DNA from: Archegozetes longisetosus
Taxonomy: Eukaryota; Arthropoda; Arachnida; Sarcoptiformes; Trhypochthoniidae
DNA: 64,000 nucleotides
Assembly (NCBI GenBank): GCA_018873245.2
Contig: JAEMBT020000004.1
Coordinates: forward strand, 310,001 to 374,000
Direction of reading: 5' to 3'
Part shown: positions 21,769 to 35,260 of the stretch, piece after piece
Numbering within the stretch: the first letter of the stretch is position 1
Layout of the letters: each line of letters begins with the position of its first letter
Program-made: the position numbers and the translations under genes
The notes under the pieces: model-generated
Seen by the model: the letters and a program-made list of their open reading frames with translations, nothing else
What the model was told of the DNA's origin: nothing
The model's database searches: none

Positions 21769-22974
21769 TCACAACTGAATATAAGAAAAACAATTACAAT
21801 ATTTGATAACTTAATTAGAAACATTGTTGCAGATGCTAATGATTTAGACAAACAAACCATTAGATGAAACTATTATTACACAGTTTTTCGTGTTATATAC
21901 TCTCATAATTTGTTTTTCTAAACGTTTTAACTTTTAATATAACTCCCATTTTTATGATCGTCATCCATTATATATTGTTTCCATTATCCATTTAGGAAAA
22001 AACTCATTTTCATTAAGATTAATACAAAGAATACTCTTTTATAGCACAAAAATACAAATAATCAGTAATTAAAGGTCTGTCTTTTGACAAAAAATAACAT
22101 TCGGATAGCACGACAAAAGGATTATAATCTGTTTTCCCATTAACTTGAAACATGTGATCAGTTTCAGTTTGAATTACTGTTGAACCAGTTTTGGCTTTTC
22201 GATAGATAGAAACAGATCATTTCGATTGAGTAATAGCAATTCAGGTTTCATTTAATTATAATTGGTTTGTCATTCATTAAATTAGTTCAATTAGAAGCGC
22301 TACAAATTGGTCAGTGATTCTTCATAAGTATCACAATCAATATTTAAGTAGAAAAACTTAACTTATTTTTACTAACAGCAGAAATGTTACAAATCTCATA
22401 TGTAGTGTAATTTTCAGTATTAAGTCTGTCCCACTAATCGCATGAAATTTTTAAGAAAATCAATTGTATCTCAGCTCTAGAATTGTTTGAGTCATACTTC
22501 TAACAAAGTGGATAACAAACATAAAAAGTAAATTCATATTTTCAGGTGACGGCCTTAACTCATACTTTTGTAACACATCATTAGACATAACATAATCATA
22601 GACAGTATTAATATTATTGATTATTATAAATGTATGCCTTAATCATAATTAATCATTAATCGTAAGATAAATCATTCTAAAAGTATTGTATTTTACTCAT
22701 AGTATTTTAAGTTTATTTTAACTCATTTTTAAGTAGACATTACTCTACTCTAACTTTTAACTGAAGAGTATTTTGTGTGAATTTCATTTTTAAATAAAGT
22801 TTTTTGGAGAGAACTTTTGGGTGTAAGTTATTGTGAGCCAAACTCACTTCAGACTCATTCGAATCATTTTTCTAATAGTAAAAGTTGACCGATTAAAACA
22901 TGATTATTAAATAAGCTGAATAAGAGTTGAATATCTCTACGATTTAAAGCACACGAAAGCTTAAGTTCATTTCA
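21769..22974. other. 3' region of the CaaX gene and intergenic spacer
   Basis: AT-rich sequence with no supported gene. A variant ATTAAA lies near 22064 and a canonical AATAAA at 22793-22798, so the 3'UTR could be about 0.3 or 1 kb. Confidence 0.5.
22793..22798 (+). terminator. possible polyadenylation signal, CaaX gene
   Basis: AATAAA about 1 kb after the stop and before the next gene's TATA box, followed by a T-rich stretch (GTTTTTTGG). Confidence 0.35.
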
Positions 22975-22983
22975 TATAAATAG
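22975..22983 (+). promoter_or_regulatory. TATA box of the secreted-protein gene
   Basis: TATAAATAG, 60 nt upstream of the ATG at 23043. A start site about 30 nt downstream would leave a leader of roughly 35-40 nt. It is the clearest core promoter in the window and suits a tissue-specific secreted product. Confidence 0.6.
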
Positions 22984-23042
22984 GTGTTAGCGAAAGAAAA
23001 AGTAGTTTTTATTTTAGTGTCTAGTCAAATAAGTGCAGTAAA

Positions 23043-23594
23043 ATGGCCAACAAATGCAAGTTTTTCATTGTGGGTATGATCGTTTTTATATTGGTTGCAA
23101 ACAGTTTTTCAGAAATAACAAGCAATTTATCGGAAAGCAATTTGAAGGAAAGGATTAGAGAAAGAGCACTTTCCAATTTGATAGTACCTAATAATTCAGT
23201 CAATTTTTCATGTCTTGATCTAATGAATTACTTATCGCAATTATTCAGCAAGTATTTCATACAAACGCTTACAATCGGTCGTCAATTAAATATTCCTCTA
23301 TTAGCCGACTTTTCAACAGTTTCCAAGCTATTGGATTCGATGTTTAAATTGATTGAAACTATGTTAAACGATTCGAAAAGCCATAAGATCGGTTGCGTTA
23401 GTCAACAGTTTGGGTTCTGTCAAATGGTTAATAACAACTTTTTAGTCCATTTTCCAAATCAAGACTTGCTCAAGACAGCTTTAAATCAAATGATCTTCTT
23501 TTTTGGATCTCAAGAAACTTATTTTTACAATCCGTTCTATGCCGTCTGTAATGGCGGAGTATTATTTTACCGATGTTTTTGTCAAACCTGTTAG
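23043..23594 (+). CDS. orphan secreted cysteine-containing protein, single exon
   Basis: An intact 183-residue frame in one exon, with a TATA box upstream and two AATAAA hexamers downstream. Residues 1-23 are a classic signal peptide (basic MANKCK, then a hydrophobic FFIVGMIVFILVA core). The mature part has seven cysteines, including a C-terminal CxCxxC cluster, and several N-glycosylation sequons (NLS, NNS, NFS, NDS). The middle is amphipathic helical (YLSQLFSKYF, LLDSMFKLIETML). No later transmembrane segment is obvious. I do not recognise the family. It could be a lineage-specific effector, salivary or cuticular secretion; that is not shown by the sequence. Confidence 0.75.
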   Translation: MANKCKFFIVGMIVFILVANSFSEITSNLSESNLKERIRERALSNLIVPNNSVNFSCLDLMNYLSQLFSKYFIQTLTIGRQLNIPLLADFSTVSKLLDSMFKLIETMLNDSKSHKIGCVSQQFGFCQMVNNNFLVHFPNQDLLKTALNQMIFFFGSQETYFYNPFYAVCNGGVLFYRCFCQTC

Positions 23595-23702
23595 CGTGTT
23601 TTGTATGTTTTTTATACAATTGTCAAAAGAATATTTTATTCAATTTTTATGTCATTTTATCTGATGGTCGCATTATTAGTCATTTTTAATTTTGTTCTTT
23701 GG

Positions 23703-23731
23703 AATAAAATGAAGTTTCGAGCATAAATAAA
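23703..23731 (+). terminator. paired polyadenylation signals, secreted-protein gene
   Basis: AATAAA at 23703-23708 and again at 23726-23731, 110-140 nt after the stop codon. They imply a short mRNA of about 0.75 kb. Confidence 0.6.
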
Positions 23732-26700
23732 AGCCTTTAATTAAATGTGAGTAAAAGATGATAAAATTGATTTGAAATACCGGCTCAAAACCATTTGAAT
23801 AGTTGATCACTTGTGATTTAATTGAGCCACTATTGAGTAACACTAACGTTCAGGTTCTATATGAGTCCTATATTTGAACTAAAATGTTGATACTTGTTTG
23901 ACCTTTCGTTTTGCTATAACTTCAATGTTTGCCAATCAATTTGGAGGGTTTGGGTTGAGAATGACCTCAATGCAAGCATTTGCAGAGCACTCATTGTTCA
24001 GTAGGAATTGGCTGCCTTCAGAGTAATCGCCAATTGAATCGAACAATCGTATAAAACAGAACACAATATTAGAATAGTTAGGATTCTATACAATAAATTA
24101 TATGAATGTATCTGTGCCTTAAACTCAGAACATACTGTTGTCGGTTTATGGACCATTAACTTTGTTCTCCTAATCGTTATTATGAATAATGTTTGCAAAA
24201 ATGTGCAATAATTACAACGAAAGCAATTTGTTTGATCTGTTGCACAACTTTGGAAAGAAACTCTAAAGAAGCATCAAATTTGTGCAAATTTGCGAATAAA
24301 TAGTACTTTTAGTCAGAATATAGTATTTATTAGCTCGAGAGCGGACGTTTAAGTGCAAACATACAACTCATTTACGATACCCTCAAACACTTAGCTTAAG
24401 CATTGAACAAACTCTAAAACGCTAAATATTAAATGAAGTAAAGTTAACTTTTTTTTACTCTCTAAACTATTTCATACAACTTAGACCAAGCACCTGATTT
24501 ATAGCCCAATTAGGTTTCTAAAACTCAGATAAAAAAGATTATTATTTACAAACTCTCGAAATAACTAGACTTTGTTGAGAAACATTGGCTTAATCTTATA
24601 CCTGATTTGTGTTTTGTTTAAAAATATGATTTTGATGAAGCATTTTCTACAACAGTTAACAAATAACTGTTTTGTTTTCTCTGATTAGTCTGTCTTAGTT
24701 ACTACACGCAAAGACACTTCTAGAATTACGAATAAGACACTAATTAACATAAGTGAATTGCATAAGATCACTTTTGCTTAAGGTTTTGTTTCATGTTTAA
24801 AAGTTGAGCCACCATTCACTTCAAACTTAGTACAAACATTTGTGTCAATTTTAAAAAGTTTTTGAAAACTTCTGCTTTAGTCATGTGTGCGAACGGTAAT
24901 GATTAATGGAGTGCGAGTGAATCAAATCTACGACTTCGAACTTCTAATCAGTAAAAATGATTGATTAGCCAATAATGCTTGAGGTGACTTAATTCTAATT
25001 TTCTGACCATAAGTTTTAAAGGAGATAAAGAATATACTTGTTCATTTGCATATTGTTTCTGTCCATTTTAACGGTCAGTCATTAGTAGATTAAAGTTTGT
25101 TTTCAAATATTTAAGAGTGACTTATAAGCCAATAGAGTTATATTTGACGATTGGTGACAGTCTGGCAAAAGCGAGTCTAGCTGAAACAGGTTAAAATCAA
25201 TTTTACAACTCACTTTCTCATCTCTGAACCTTAGCATTTGTCAGTTCATTCATACTTATCAAAACAAAATTTAAAAATTCGATAGTAATCAACAGATTTA
25301 GATAAAAGCTTAAGCACCAATGGCCAATAGCCAATAGAAAACAACAAGACCAAAAATATTCATTCTTCTCCATTAATACTTGAGCTCAATTTTGAAATTT
25401 TAAAGATATGGCTACTAACTTATTAGTAGAGTTATGAAAATTATTTAATTGTGCCTTTTGAATAGTTGAATAAGATTTTAAGTTTTTATATTTACTAATT
25501 TGGCTCAACTCCTATTTGCAGTGTATCGTTTCAGAGACTTTCAGAATTTATTACATCGACAGCGAAATATTTGAAGTGTGTACTCAAAACTTATATTCTT
25601 AGAACTCGAGTTCTTCATAATAACTTTGAAAATAGAGGGGGTTTTCTAAAATCTAAACTGAGAATAGGAAAACAGGGAAATTAATTTTTTCGGCTAAGCT
25701 GACTCCTACTATATTTGACAGCCTTGTGAGCGGGAGGCTAGGGGGCTACAGCTCCTCTAAAGGTTTTTCAAAATTTAAGTATAGATCTTCGCTGAAAATA
25801 GTTGTTGCAAAAACTTTCAAACAGTAACAGTCAAAAAGCTATTGTCACAGTCGAAAGAAACAATACCGTAATGTTGTTTTCAAAACTCATAAATCAAAGT
25901 TAAGTGCATCGAAACCATTCGAATTATTCGATTTTTATACTTCAATCAATTCAATTACTTGATGCAATCATATAATCAAACTTTTCGACAAAATATTAAA
26001 ACATTTGCAACCAAGTAAAATTTTTCAAGCGTTTTCAAATTTACCATAAATAATTCATTTTTCACTTCAATTAATTGATAAATAATCTTGAAATATATTG
26101 ATATTTATTGATATTCTGACTTATTTAAGAGATCGTATGTCAAGTAACAGATTGAACGGTACATCCTCATTTCAATCGAAATGACTTCATCTTTAAATTT
26201 AGATAATTTTCTTATTGATTTTGCTAAAAATAACTGTAACGAAATAATTGTATTGTTTCAAATTTTGATTCAATTTGGCCTAATGATGACTGGAAAATTG
26301 TCAGATTTATAGCTCTTCCCAAACCGGTATATTAGCTGCCAAAGCGGTTACATTGTTTTATGAAAGTAATTCTAATTACTATCTATTTTGCTAACGTTTA
26401 CTTTTAAAATGTATGCATCATTATTTTATCAGTAGTTTCTCGCAATTTTTACTGATTTTTTTCAATAAAATTCATATCCTGTTGACTCATTCTTTCAAAA
26501 TTGTTTTAAAGTTAATATTTTGGCAATAATTTGCTTTGACTTAATCAAGACTGAGGGGGGGGTTTCAACCTTGTTTTAAAAGTGAATTTGATCAGGTATG
26601 ATATATATCAGATTTTTAGTTGTATTTGTAGAGCCGTGGACAAAAGATTTTGGATAATTCAATATATTTGCAATGTTAAAGCGTTGACCTTCAATTTGAT

Positions 26701-27150
26701 ATACAACTAGGCTTTCAATATGAGAGGATGTCATTGGATTAGATTAACGAATGTTTGATTCTGAACTAATTATACTGTGGCAAATGATAGCAGGTCTGAA
26801 ATTGTACATCTACTTCACATTGATTAGAATCTTGTGAAAGTTGCGCAATCATTAAATGATTTTGACTAACTTTTTATTTTACTGTTAATGCAGATAAATG
26901 AGAGGGGAGTGATGCAAAATGGCATTTTCAATCCTATTTTGAGAGGTCAGTTTTCAAGCATTTTTCAGATCAATTCTTAATGACTTGATAGTTTCGCAAA
27001 TCGACACAAAAATTGATTGTTGTATAATATTGTGGAATAACAAAATAGTCATACCTAAAGTAATTTATATTAAAGGTATGGCATGAAAAATGCATAACTG
27101 CATTTTCGTTGTATTACAGAGATGTATTGTAGCGCAGCCTCTGTTTCAGT
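23732..27150. other. intergenic, gene-poor
   Basis: AT-rich sequence with no coding region I can support. A slightly GC-richer patch at 25690-25770 (GCGGGAGGCTAGGGGGCTACAG core) and a G8 run near 26555 may be transposon relics, but I find no terminal repeats. Confidence 0.5.
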
Positions 27151-27194
27151 GAAAGTTATATGTCTTATACAGGACTAGTTCATGGTATCATTGA

Positions 27195-27464
27195 ATGCCA
27201 GACCAATGCTGGCGAATGAATAAAATTACTTTCTGTAGAGCACATAAGCCTATATGTTACGAGCAATCGCTATTTAGGTTGATCCAGAGTTTTCACTTTG
27301 ATGTAGAGAGACTTAAAATTGTATGCATTGCTATTATAGCAAACCCTGTACTCCAGCACTTTTCAATGTGTATGAATGTTGGCAATCGCATACGTCAGTC
27401 TCCTATGAGAGAAGAGAAGAATATGAAAGAGAGTGAGGGAGCAGTTGTGAACTATTTCCAGTGA
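27195..27464 (+). pseudogene. PIF/Harbinger transposase remnant (C-terminal part)
   Basis: An 89-codon frame in AT-rich surroundings matches the end of the HARBI1/PIF DDE nuclease: AHKPICYEQSLFRLI corresponds to the (H)xRxxxExxFGxLK block, and FDVERLKIVCIAIIANPVLQ to the DVExxxxIIxACxVLHN helix. It ends GAVVNYFQ like the family terminus. The Arg/Phe-rich segment after FRLI is missing, Gly and His-Asn signature residues are changed, and no N-terminal part or terminal repeats are found. A dead fragment; superfamily fairly likely, family unknown. Confidence 0.55.
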
Positions 27465-30252
27465 GAACGTGAGACTGTGATAAGTAAGGAATAACTGCAA
27501 TGGCTCCTAATGAGGTAACCAAACAATCATTCATATTATTATTTGTTATGAAAAAATATTGAATCATTTTCGATTAGATTTTCATTTGATTGAGTGTTTG
27601 AGACAATGTTTAACTTTTTAGTATTAATTTTGATACAGCGCCAATTTCAGTCAGAGTTATCGATTTTAAGCGCAGAACACATTTTTGCCCTATTCTAGCG
27701 TTTTATACACTCTTTAAAGTGTAGTCTCTTTTAGCGTCACAAAAGTGTTTGTATTTATGTGTTTTTATTTCATATTCGTTTTCATTCTTATGCTCTAATC
27801 GAGATAAAAATTGTAGTTTCAATATTCTTACAATTTTTAGGCCAATTGTCAGACAAATTGATTAGAATTTGTTTCACAATTTGTTATTTATCGATGTTAT
27901 TTAGCTTCAATTAAAACAACAATTTTATCAAACAAAAACAAGATTCAATTTTTCAAGTATTCATTTTAGTTACGTTTAAACTGACATATTGTTGAAGGAA
28001 TTTGCTTTACTTTTGCCGCTAATAATTGCAAACATCACTTAGATCAATGCCATAATATCTGAAATTTTTGCCAACTCTAGTAATTTGGTTAAAAATTCAA
28101 AATTGAAACAAATTGGAGAGCATTTGCCAGACAATTGACTCATCTTTAATTGTAGACCATCTCACAATTGTAGCAATGTCTGCAATCATATCACTATTAA
28201 ATGGAGCCGTCAAAGTCTGGTACAGGCCTGAATCGAATGCCGACTTTTGATAAAAATTGAGTGAAGGCTCGAGCAAAATGTCTACTTGCTTCAATTATGA
28301 TCTCATTCGATTGTTATGAAAATGATTATTTGAACGAATCAAATTTATAACTATTTATAAATTGCTAACGTTGTGGAGAACGTGCATTAAGTTACATTTC
28401 ATTTTTACAAAACCTGTTTTCGCTTTGGTTAAATAGGTTAATAGCATTGCGAAAGTCTTCAAGTCTGTACAGTAAGAAAAATTGTGCCAAAAAATTTGTT
28501 AGCGATCATAGCATTTTGTATTATGTCTGCCTGGGAACAGGACGGCAGGAGAGAGAAGGGTTGGCAAGAGGGAGTCAAACCAGATAGAAGTGATGCCAAA
28601 TTGAAATTTGAACAGTCAAATCAGTTATATATTTAGATTGTGTAACATTAAATGCAGTGAGAGCACTGCTTATAATTAAGAAATACGATATTCTTTATAT
28701 AAGTTATTCAGTTCAGTTATTATCGCATTATTATAACAAGGAATCAATTTTTATTAATATGACATATTGTGCATATATTCCTAAATATAAACCTTTTTTT
28801 CTATTAAGTATTTAGACTAATCCATCATAAATGACTAGTTTTTTACTTGTTACACTCTAGTATTAAATGAATGAATGAGGCGTTTTTTCCATATATATAT
28901 GCGCATATATGTATATCATATTTCGCTCTTTATATTATTCTAGATCTGTGTATATTTTTATGAAAATTCTACTATAATTTTGCTGTTTTGTTCTCATGAT
29001 CTCTAACCTACCGTTCACTATATGAATAAAAGATTAATTTTGATTCATATCCTATCCAGTTATTAAGTTACGTTTTAGGAAATGCCGTTTCAGTGCATAT
29101 CCTTTATCTATAATTATTATACGCATCTCTTTGTTTTCTTCCATTCAAAGATTAATTATCTTCAATAGAGAAGAGTATATTGAATGAAAAATGACTTATG
29201 CTTGCAATGAGTAGCAAAAAGTATCAAAATTTGTTGTGAGTGTTTGGTAATTAATTTTGCATCAAATTTAAAGTCCTACGGATAGGTTTATGTTTCGTAA
29301 ACTTTAGACTTTTGCATTGAACTGAAGGCTTTAGACATGAACAAAATTCAAATTACATAACAGATTAACTTGAATTTTACTGTAAAAGCAAATTGTTATA
29401 AACTATAATCTTTAAACTTTTCTGCAAAAGTTTAATTGGATTTTGCAAAAGTTGTCCTCAAAAATTACAGCTATAAAAATATATGAGTCATAAAAAGTTG
29501 GCACTTATTTGCATAAAGTTGGTCTTATGCTTGTAATAAACATATTTGTGAATACGCGACTGCTGTTAGAAAATGGCCCAAATTTTGTTTGACTCCTCCT
29601 TTTTATATTAAAATAGAATTTTCAACTGTTGTAATAGCTTTTCGTTTTGCCATAATAACTAAAACTTTCTTATTATAAATATTTGATTAATAACTTGAAA
29701 CCTATTCTAAGCACTTGATTGTATCCATGCTAAGATTGTATTGCTTTTATACAGAATTGATTTGGTCAAATAATGTCTAACTGTTTGTTGATAAATCCGG
29801 AACAACTTGAAAACTTTTGCCGACTTTTTAGAGCTTCTTTCAAATTATAATTTTCAGATAATATGATTAGAAAGAAAATAGTTTAAAACGAACTTGCTAG
29901 AGAGCTAAACAAATAGCTATAAAGTGTGAAGTCATCTCATGATAGACAAATTAGTATAGATCATGTTTTGTCTCCAGTTCCAGATTGTTATAAATATAAT
30001 AGCTGTTATCTTTATTGTTAATAATTTAGTTTTCATGTATAATTGAAGTTAGATTTTTATTACGTCAGTTTTGATCAACCTAAACCAACGGTTCAATAAG
30101 GAGCCAAATTTGCAACAACTTTGATTTGAACGATAAAACTTGAATTTGCATACAAAACTATTTAATCATATATTGTGACAACAATTGCTTAGTAAAATCT
30201 AGAGAAAATAATTGTAAGCAATTATTATGTAAAAAAATATAAGCTGGTACAA

Positions 30253-30255
<3 letters not shown>

Positions 30256-30287
<32 letters not shown>
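30256..30287. repeat. (TG)n microsatellite
   Basis: About 16 uninterrupted TG units, the longest GT run in the window. Confidence 0.95.
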
Positions 30288-30290
<3 letters not shown>

Positions 30291-33033
30291 AGATATGAAA
30301 GCATAACACAAAAACAAATGCATTTGACAACTTGAATCTCCAGAATCTCGACTTACGCTTAATGTGTAAGAAATACTTAAATGAATAAATAAATGTTTAC
30401 ATACTTTTGTTGTTGTATACTACAGTATATTAATGAGAGATTTACCTCTCCATAGTTGAGTAAATTGAACTGATTCTCGCAACAAAGGGCTGAACTACTC
30501 ATTGCGAATATGAAAAAATATCTAAATCTAACCTTAAGACTGATTCACTCTTTATTAAAGTAACATTGAAGCCGACACTACATCAATTTTCAATGTCGTA
30601 TTATTTAAGCTAATAAAGCATTGTGAATGTTGGAAGTTATTGTTATAGTTCTAACTTGAAGCTCGAGGCATGACAATTGGACATAAGCATAGTTAGGAAA
30701 ATGTAACATTTTTTATAAGTTAAAACACATACTCTATCGTTTTTTATTGATTAATAGAAATAACGGTATTATTAATGAAATGTTCATCTTTATTCATGTG
30801 ATAAAGACGGGGTATTGTCTATTAGCTTGTAGAAAGTCTTACATTTTTCTAACTATAGACATAAGTTATATGCCTTTCTCTCATACTAAGCGTGAGAAGA
30901 GATAGAACAGCACATCATTCCTGAGAATCAGCTCAATTAGTGGTTAATTAAATCGATTCAGTTATATAAAGATATAAATTAGTAGCGAATGTCAAGTATA
31001 TCCAGAGTATTTGTTTTGTTAACTACACTCAATGCTTATGTGAAACCATTCAATTGAAACCTCTGATCGAATCGTATTAAATGGAAAAACCTATCAATAC
31101 TAGCTTGAAATAAAAGCACTATTTGTTTAGTACTTTATCAAAATTTTGAGAAATCTCTCGATAATCAAAGTAAGATAGCTATTAATTGCAAATAAGATTA
31201 GCGAAAAAGGATTTCAACATTTTCACTTAAGTGACCGAATAATGTCTTGCTTGAGAGTATGTATAACTTATGATTTAATAGTTGGACGTGAAAGTTCAGT
31301 TTAAGTGTCTCTTCAAAATATGAGCTCATATTAGTGTTTACACGTCATTTCTGGCCATAAACTTTCAGATTAGGGCTTTCTTATGACAATATTTTTCATA
31401 GTATTAATTGAATTTTTTCATTAGCAAAAGTGAATGTCCAGATTAACAATAGTGTTTTGTTTTGATCTGTTTGTTCTCTATTTTATTGATTAAGCAGTTA
31501 TTTATTTGATCTGTGATTTTGTTATTCGACAATTTGTGCATTATTATTATTATTGTTACCGATAGTATAATGAAACGAATTTGCATTTGTTAATCAATAT
31601 GGACAGATTTGTTAGTTTCCAAGATAAAAACCATAATGGCTAGAATTAATAAATTGCAAACAATTTCGGCGAGCAAGTCCAAATGTATTGTTTCACTTTA
31701 CACTTTACAAGATAAAAGATAAGTTGAGCCGAAAACTAACGTTCAATATTCAATATTAATATTTAGTGATTTTACTGTCAATCCAGAGCTCACTTCTATG
31801 TGTGTCAAGTGTTTAAAACGGAAATAGAGTTTACACAAATTATAGATTCAATGCTTTCAAAACACAAAAATACTTTTTAAACATTGATTAGGTCTTATTG
31901 AAAATGTTTGAATGTCCGAGAGAAATGAATTAAAATGAGTTATTAAAATATTACTAAGTGTACTAGTTTGTCATTTTTGTATGAAAAATGTGAAATATTT
32001 AATATTCAATTAGATGGGCAATAAATAAAGCTCCTTTTATTAATCGTTTGGATAAATGTTTATTATTTATCGAAGTGTTATAATGATATAAATGAAAAGT
32101 TGATCAGGTATTCATGAATATTCCAAGCTCTCATATTATAAAATGATTAAAAATTCATGAATGGTGTTCGGTTAGCTTTTTATTGAATAAGACGTTGAAT
32201 CAAGTATAAAATGTAATTATAAACTGTTTTGTGTTTTCAAACAAGAGCCACTTTTGTACTTGTAAGTCCAAATTATCAAATATAGGGTTTATATTCAATT
32301 TTATCAGACTATATATCTGTATATTATGGAAAAAATGAATCACAAGATATATAAATAGTGAGATATTTGGCTTTACAAATTTTAATCTAAAATAATTTTG
32401 TAGCTTTTCCCTAAAGTCCTATTATTTACTACCTCTGTATTCAATTTTTGTCAAGTAATTGATAAACTCCAATATAATGTATTATATCCAACAAGAATTT
32501 GAAATTAGTTTCTAACATGTTTCTATGAGAGCTTTAGGCACAATTATTTTCAAAAAATATAAGTTAATCTTTATGTTCAGTGCATAACATCCAGGTCGTG
32601 ACGAAGAAAAATGTTTCTCGTCAGTGCTCTATCTACTGGACCTAAAATAATAAAACAGCGGATTTTTGAATTTTAGTTCCCTGAAGACATGTTTATTCTG
32701 ATGTATTTGAAATTTGGATATAGCGCTTGACTATATTTTTTGAGCTCTTGTCCACTCGTACTTCAATTAGTATTTTCTAAGGTATTTTCAATTGAGTACA
32801 CAGCAAAACACTTCAATATTATTGAGAACCTCTTACGAATATCTCAATCATTTTAGTAATGGGTCTTATAAATGCATTTGACTGCCGAACAAAAATTCAA
32901 TAAGAAGTCAAAGTGAAAAAACATTAAATCATTAGTTTGAGAAATATTAGAAAAACTTATGTAAATTTACCAAATCGATTTGCATGAAATCAGAGCAAAT
33001 ATCGCTAAACTTGTGAATAATTGCATTTATATG

Positions 33034-33053
33034 TATATATATATATATATATA
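33034..33053. repeat. (TA)n microsatellite
   Basis: About ten TA units, followed by more A/T-only sequence. Confidence 0.9.
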
Positions 33054-35237
33054 AAATATATATTGGATATTTTTGTGCCTAATAATATTGATAAAAGTTA
33101 AACGGCATAGAAATGACTCAATTGACACATTTTACAGTTAAGCCCTTTTATTCTGCTTAAATAATGAATTTCTAGTCTGGCATTACTGCTCCATTTATTA
33201 TCATTATTACTGCACACAAAATTGTGTACTAATACTTATTTTGTATTAAGATTTTTCTGGGAGTTTAGCTCCAGTAAAAAGTATTGGAACTGACATTTTG
33301 TTCGATTGTTTGTTCAGTTTATTAGAAATTGTTAACTGCCACACTAAGAGTTTGAAACACTTAAATGTGAGTTAAATAGAAATGCAGTGCAGTATTCTTA
33401 ACTAGACTGGACATTCGAACTCTTTTCGTATCCGTCACAGTAACATTTGTCTTAAAGTGGACTCAATGCATGCACTTCTGGAACAAGCTCTTCAACTTGG
33501 ATGAACCTCTTGAAATATCCTGTTAAGGAATGAAAATGCAGATTTTAGACTTGAATCCGTGAAATTGGATCATTTGAGTCTAAAATAGCGATATGCTATC
33601 CAACAAAACGTAAATAGTCTTAATTTGAATCAAGATTAAAGATAATTGTTGGGATGAACTGATTCATTTTTATTTATCAAAGGCCCTTATCTAAACTAAT
33701 TGAGCATAAGTTGCAAAATAAATAAGGGGTTATTCGAGTACTTGTAATTAATTAATTATGCATCGATAGCATTAATGCCACTTTATGTTGCAAGATATCA
33801 ATGATTGGTTGCGATCTAGCGATCAATTGTTACCTTTAGTGATGACATTGAACATGAATACAATGTTTCGAAGGGTGTATTCCTTTTCAACTTTCAAATG
33901 ATGGTCTGGTCGTCACAATTATTCACAATAATCAATATCTGGGGTTCGGATCTGTACTTATGTTATATTCGTTTTTACATGTTTGAAATACCTGTTCAAA
34001 TCAAATTATAAGAAATACAAGAAAATCTGAACATAACTTTGAACTGAACAAATCGGTTATTTCAACTAAATATGAAGCAAACAGACACAAATTTTTAATT
34101 CAATTGGAAACAGTTTCGAAGTGTCATAAATTACTATAAATGAGTTTAACATATTTTTATGTTCAACTCAATTATTCATTGAAGTATTGGAGTTTGAAGT
34201 CCTCTGAATTTAGTGTCTATACAGGTATTTAGCGGTACCTTCACTTTGCAGACATAGAGATACGAGTCGATTAGCTATAAGTCAATGCTATGTTCCACTA
34301 AGTATTCAAATTTTCCAACTGAATATCTGCATCGCAATAAATTGCGAGAATATTGACTAAAGCAAAGTTTTTATTTTATTTGCCTAAGTTTTTAGAAACC
34401 ATAAAAAGTAACGATGTTTCAACAGTAGATCGAACTTTCAATTGAACCTTAAGTCTCGAATTGAATTGACAACAACTAAGCGTTAGCTAAGAAAACGGAA
34501 TCTATTTATTCGATTGAAACTTTTGTTTGGATAATCACACGTTTTCTCTTAAGTTTCAGCAAATTCAATATCATAAAGAATATTTGCAATTCTATAACTA
34601 CTACCCAATCGAAAATAAAGGCAATTTGTCAATAGCATCATACTCACTGTATACTAGAAAAAAAATTCTATTTATTTATGTTTATTATAAGTGATTTTTG
34701 TATTGTTACATTATTCAATTACTTTACATAACAGAACAGTAATGAAAAGTGGTCAAATATCCCTTTTTGCAGATTATGATCAAATATTTCTCACATTAAT
34801 CTATTATTATCAATATCACTAATCGGGAGTCTAGTCTTTGGAACAAAAAGTATGAGGCGATCGTAAGATTAAATACACTCAAAATTATAAGATTGGCTCA
34901 AATTTGTTTTTATTATCATTATTAGTTGTTAATTGGCAGAATTATTGATCGTTTGAGTTGTATTCAAATTTATTTCTAACTCAACTTTAAGAGCTTTCAG
35001 ATCTAAGTCCCTCAGAATACTTGTGAGTTCAATTGAACATAAGATACTGTATTTGCAATACTAATAATTGATCATGGATTCGATGACTTATATGAATTCT
35101 TACTCTTGATTTAGCTCTTTATTCTCCTTCGGGCGATAACTAATGATTTTGGGCATTGATCTAATCAAATATGACTGGTTTGTTCTATGAAATATTGTAT
35201 TAAGTTTCGAGTTTATCTCAAATAAATATTTGAATTG

Positions 35238-35260
35238 TATATATATATATATATATATAT
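35238..35260. repeat. (TA)n microsatellite
   Basis: About eleven uninterrupted TA units. Confidence 0.9.

Noticed and set aside
28895..28920. ATATATGCGCATATAT palindrome
   Set aside because: It is part of an AT microsatellite-like tract; the symmetry follows from composition.
32585..32645. tRNA-like stretch (minus strand TAGATAGAGCACTGA resembling a D arm)
   Set aside because: I could not fold a complete cloverleaf with acceptor and T arms; it looks like a small hairpin (GACGA(A/G)AAA pair) or a degraded relic.
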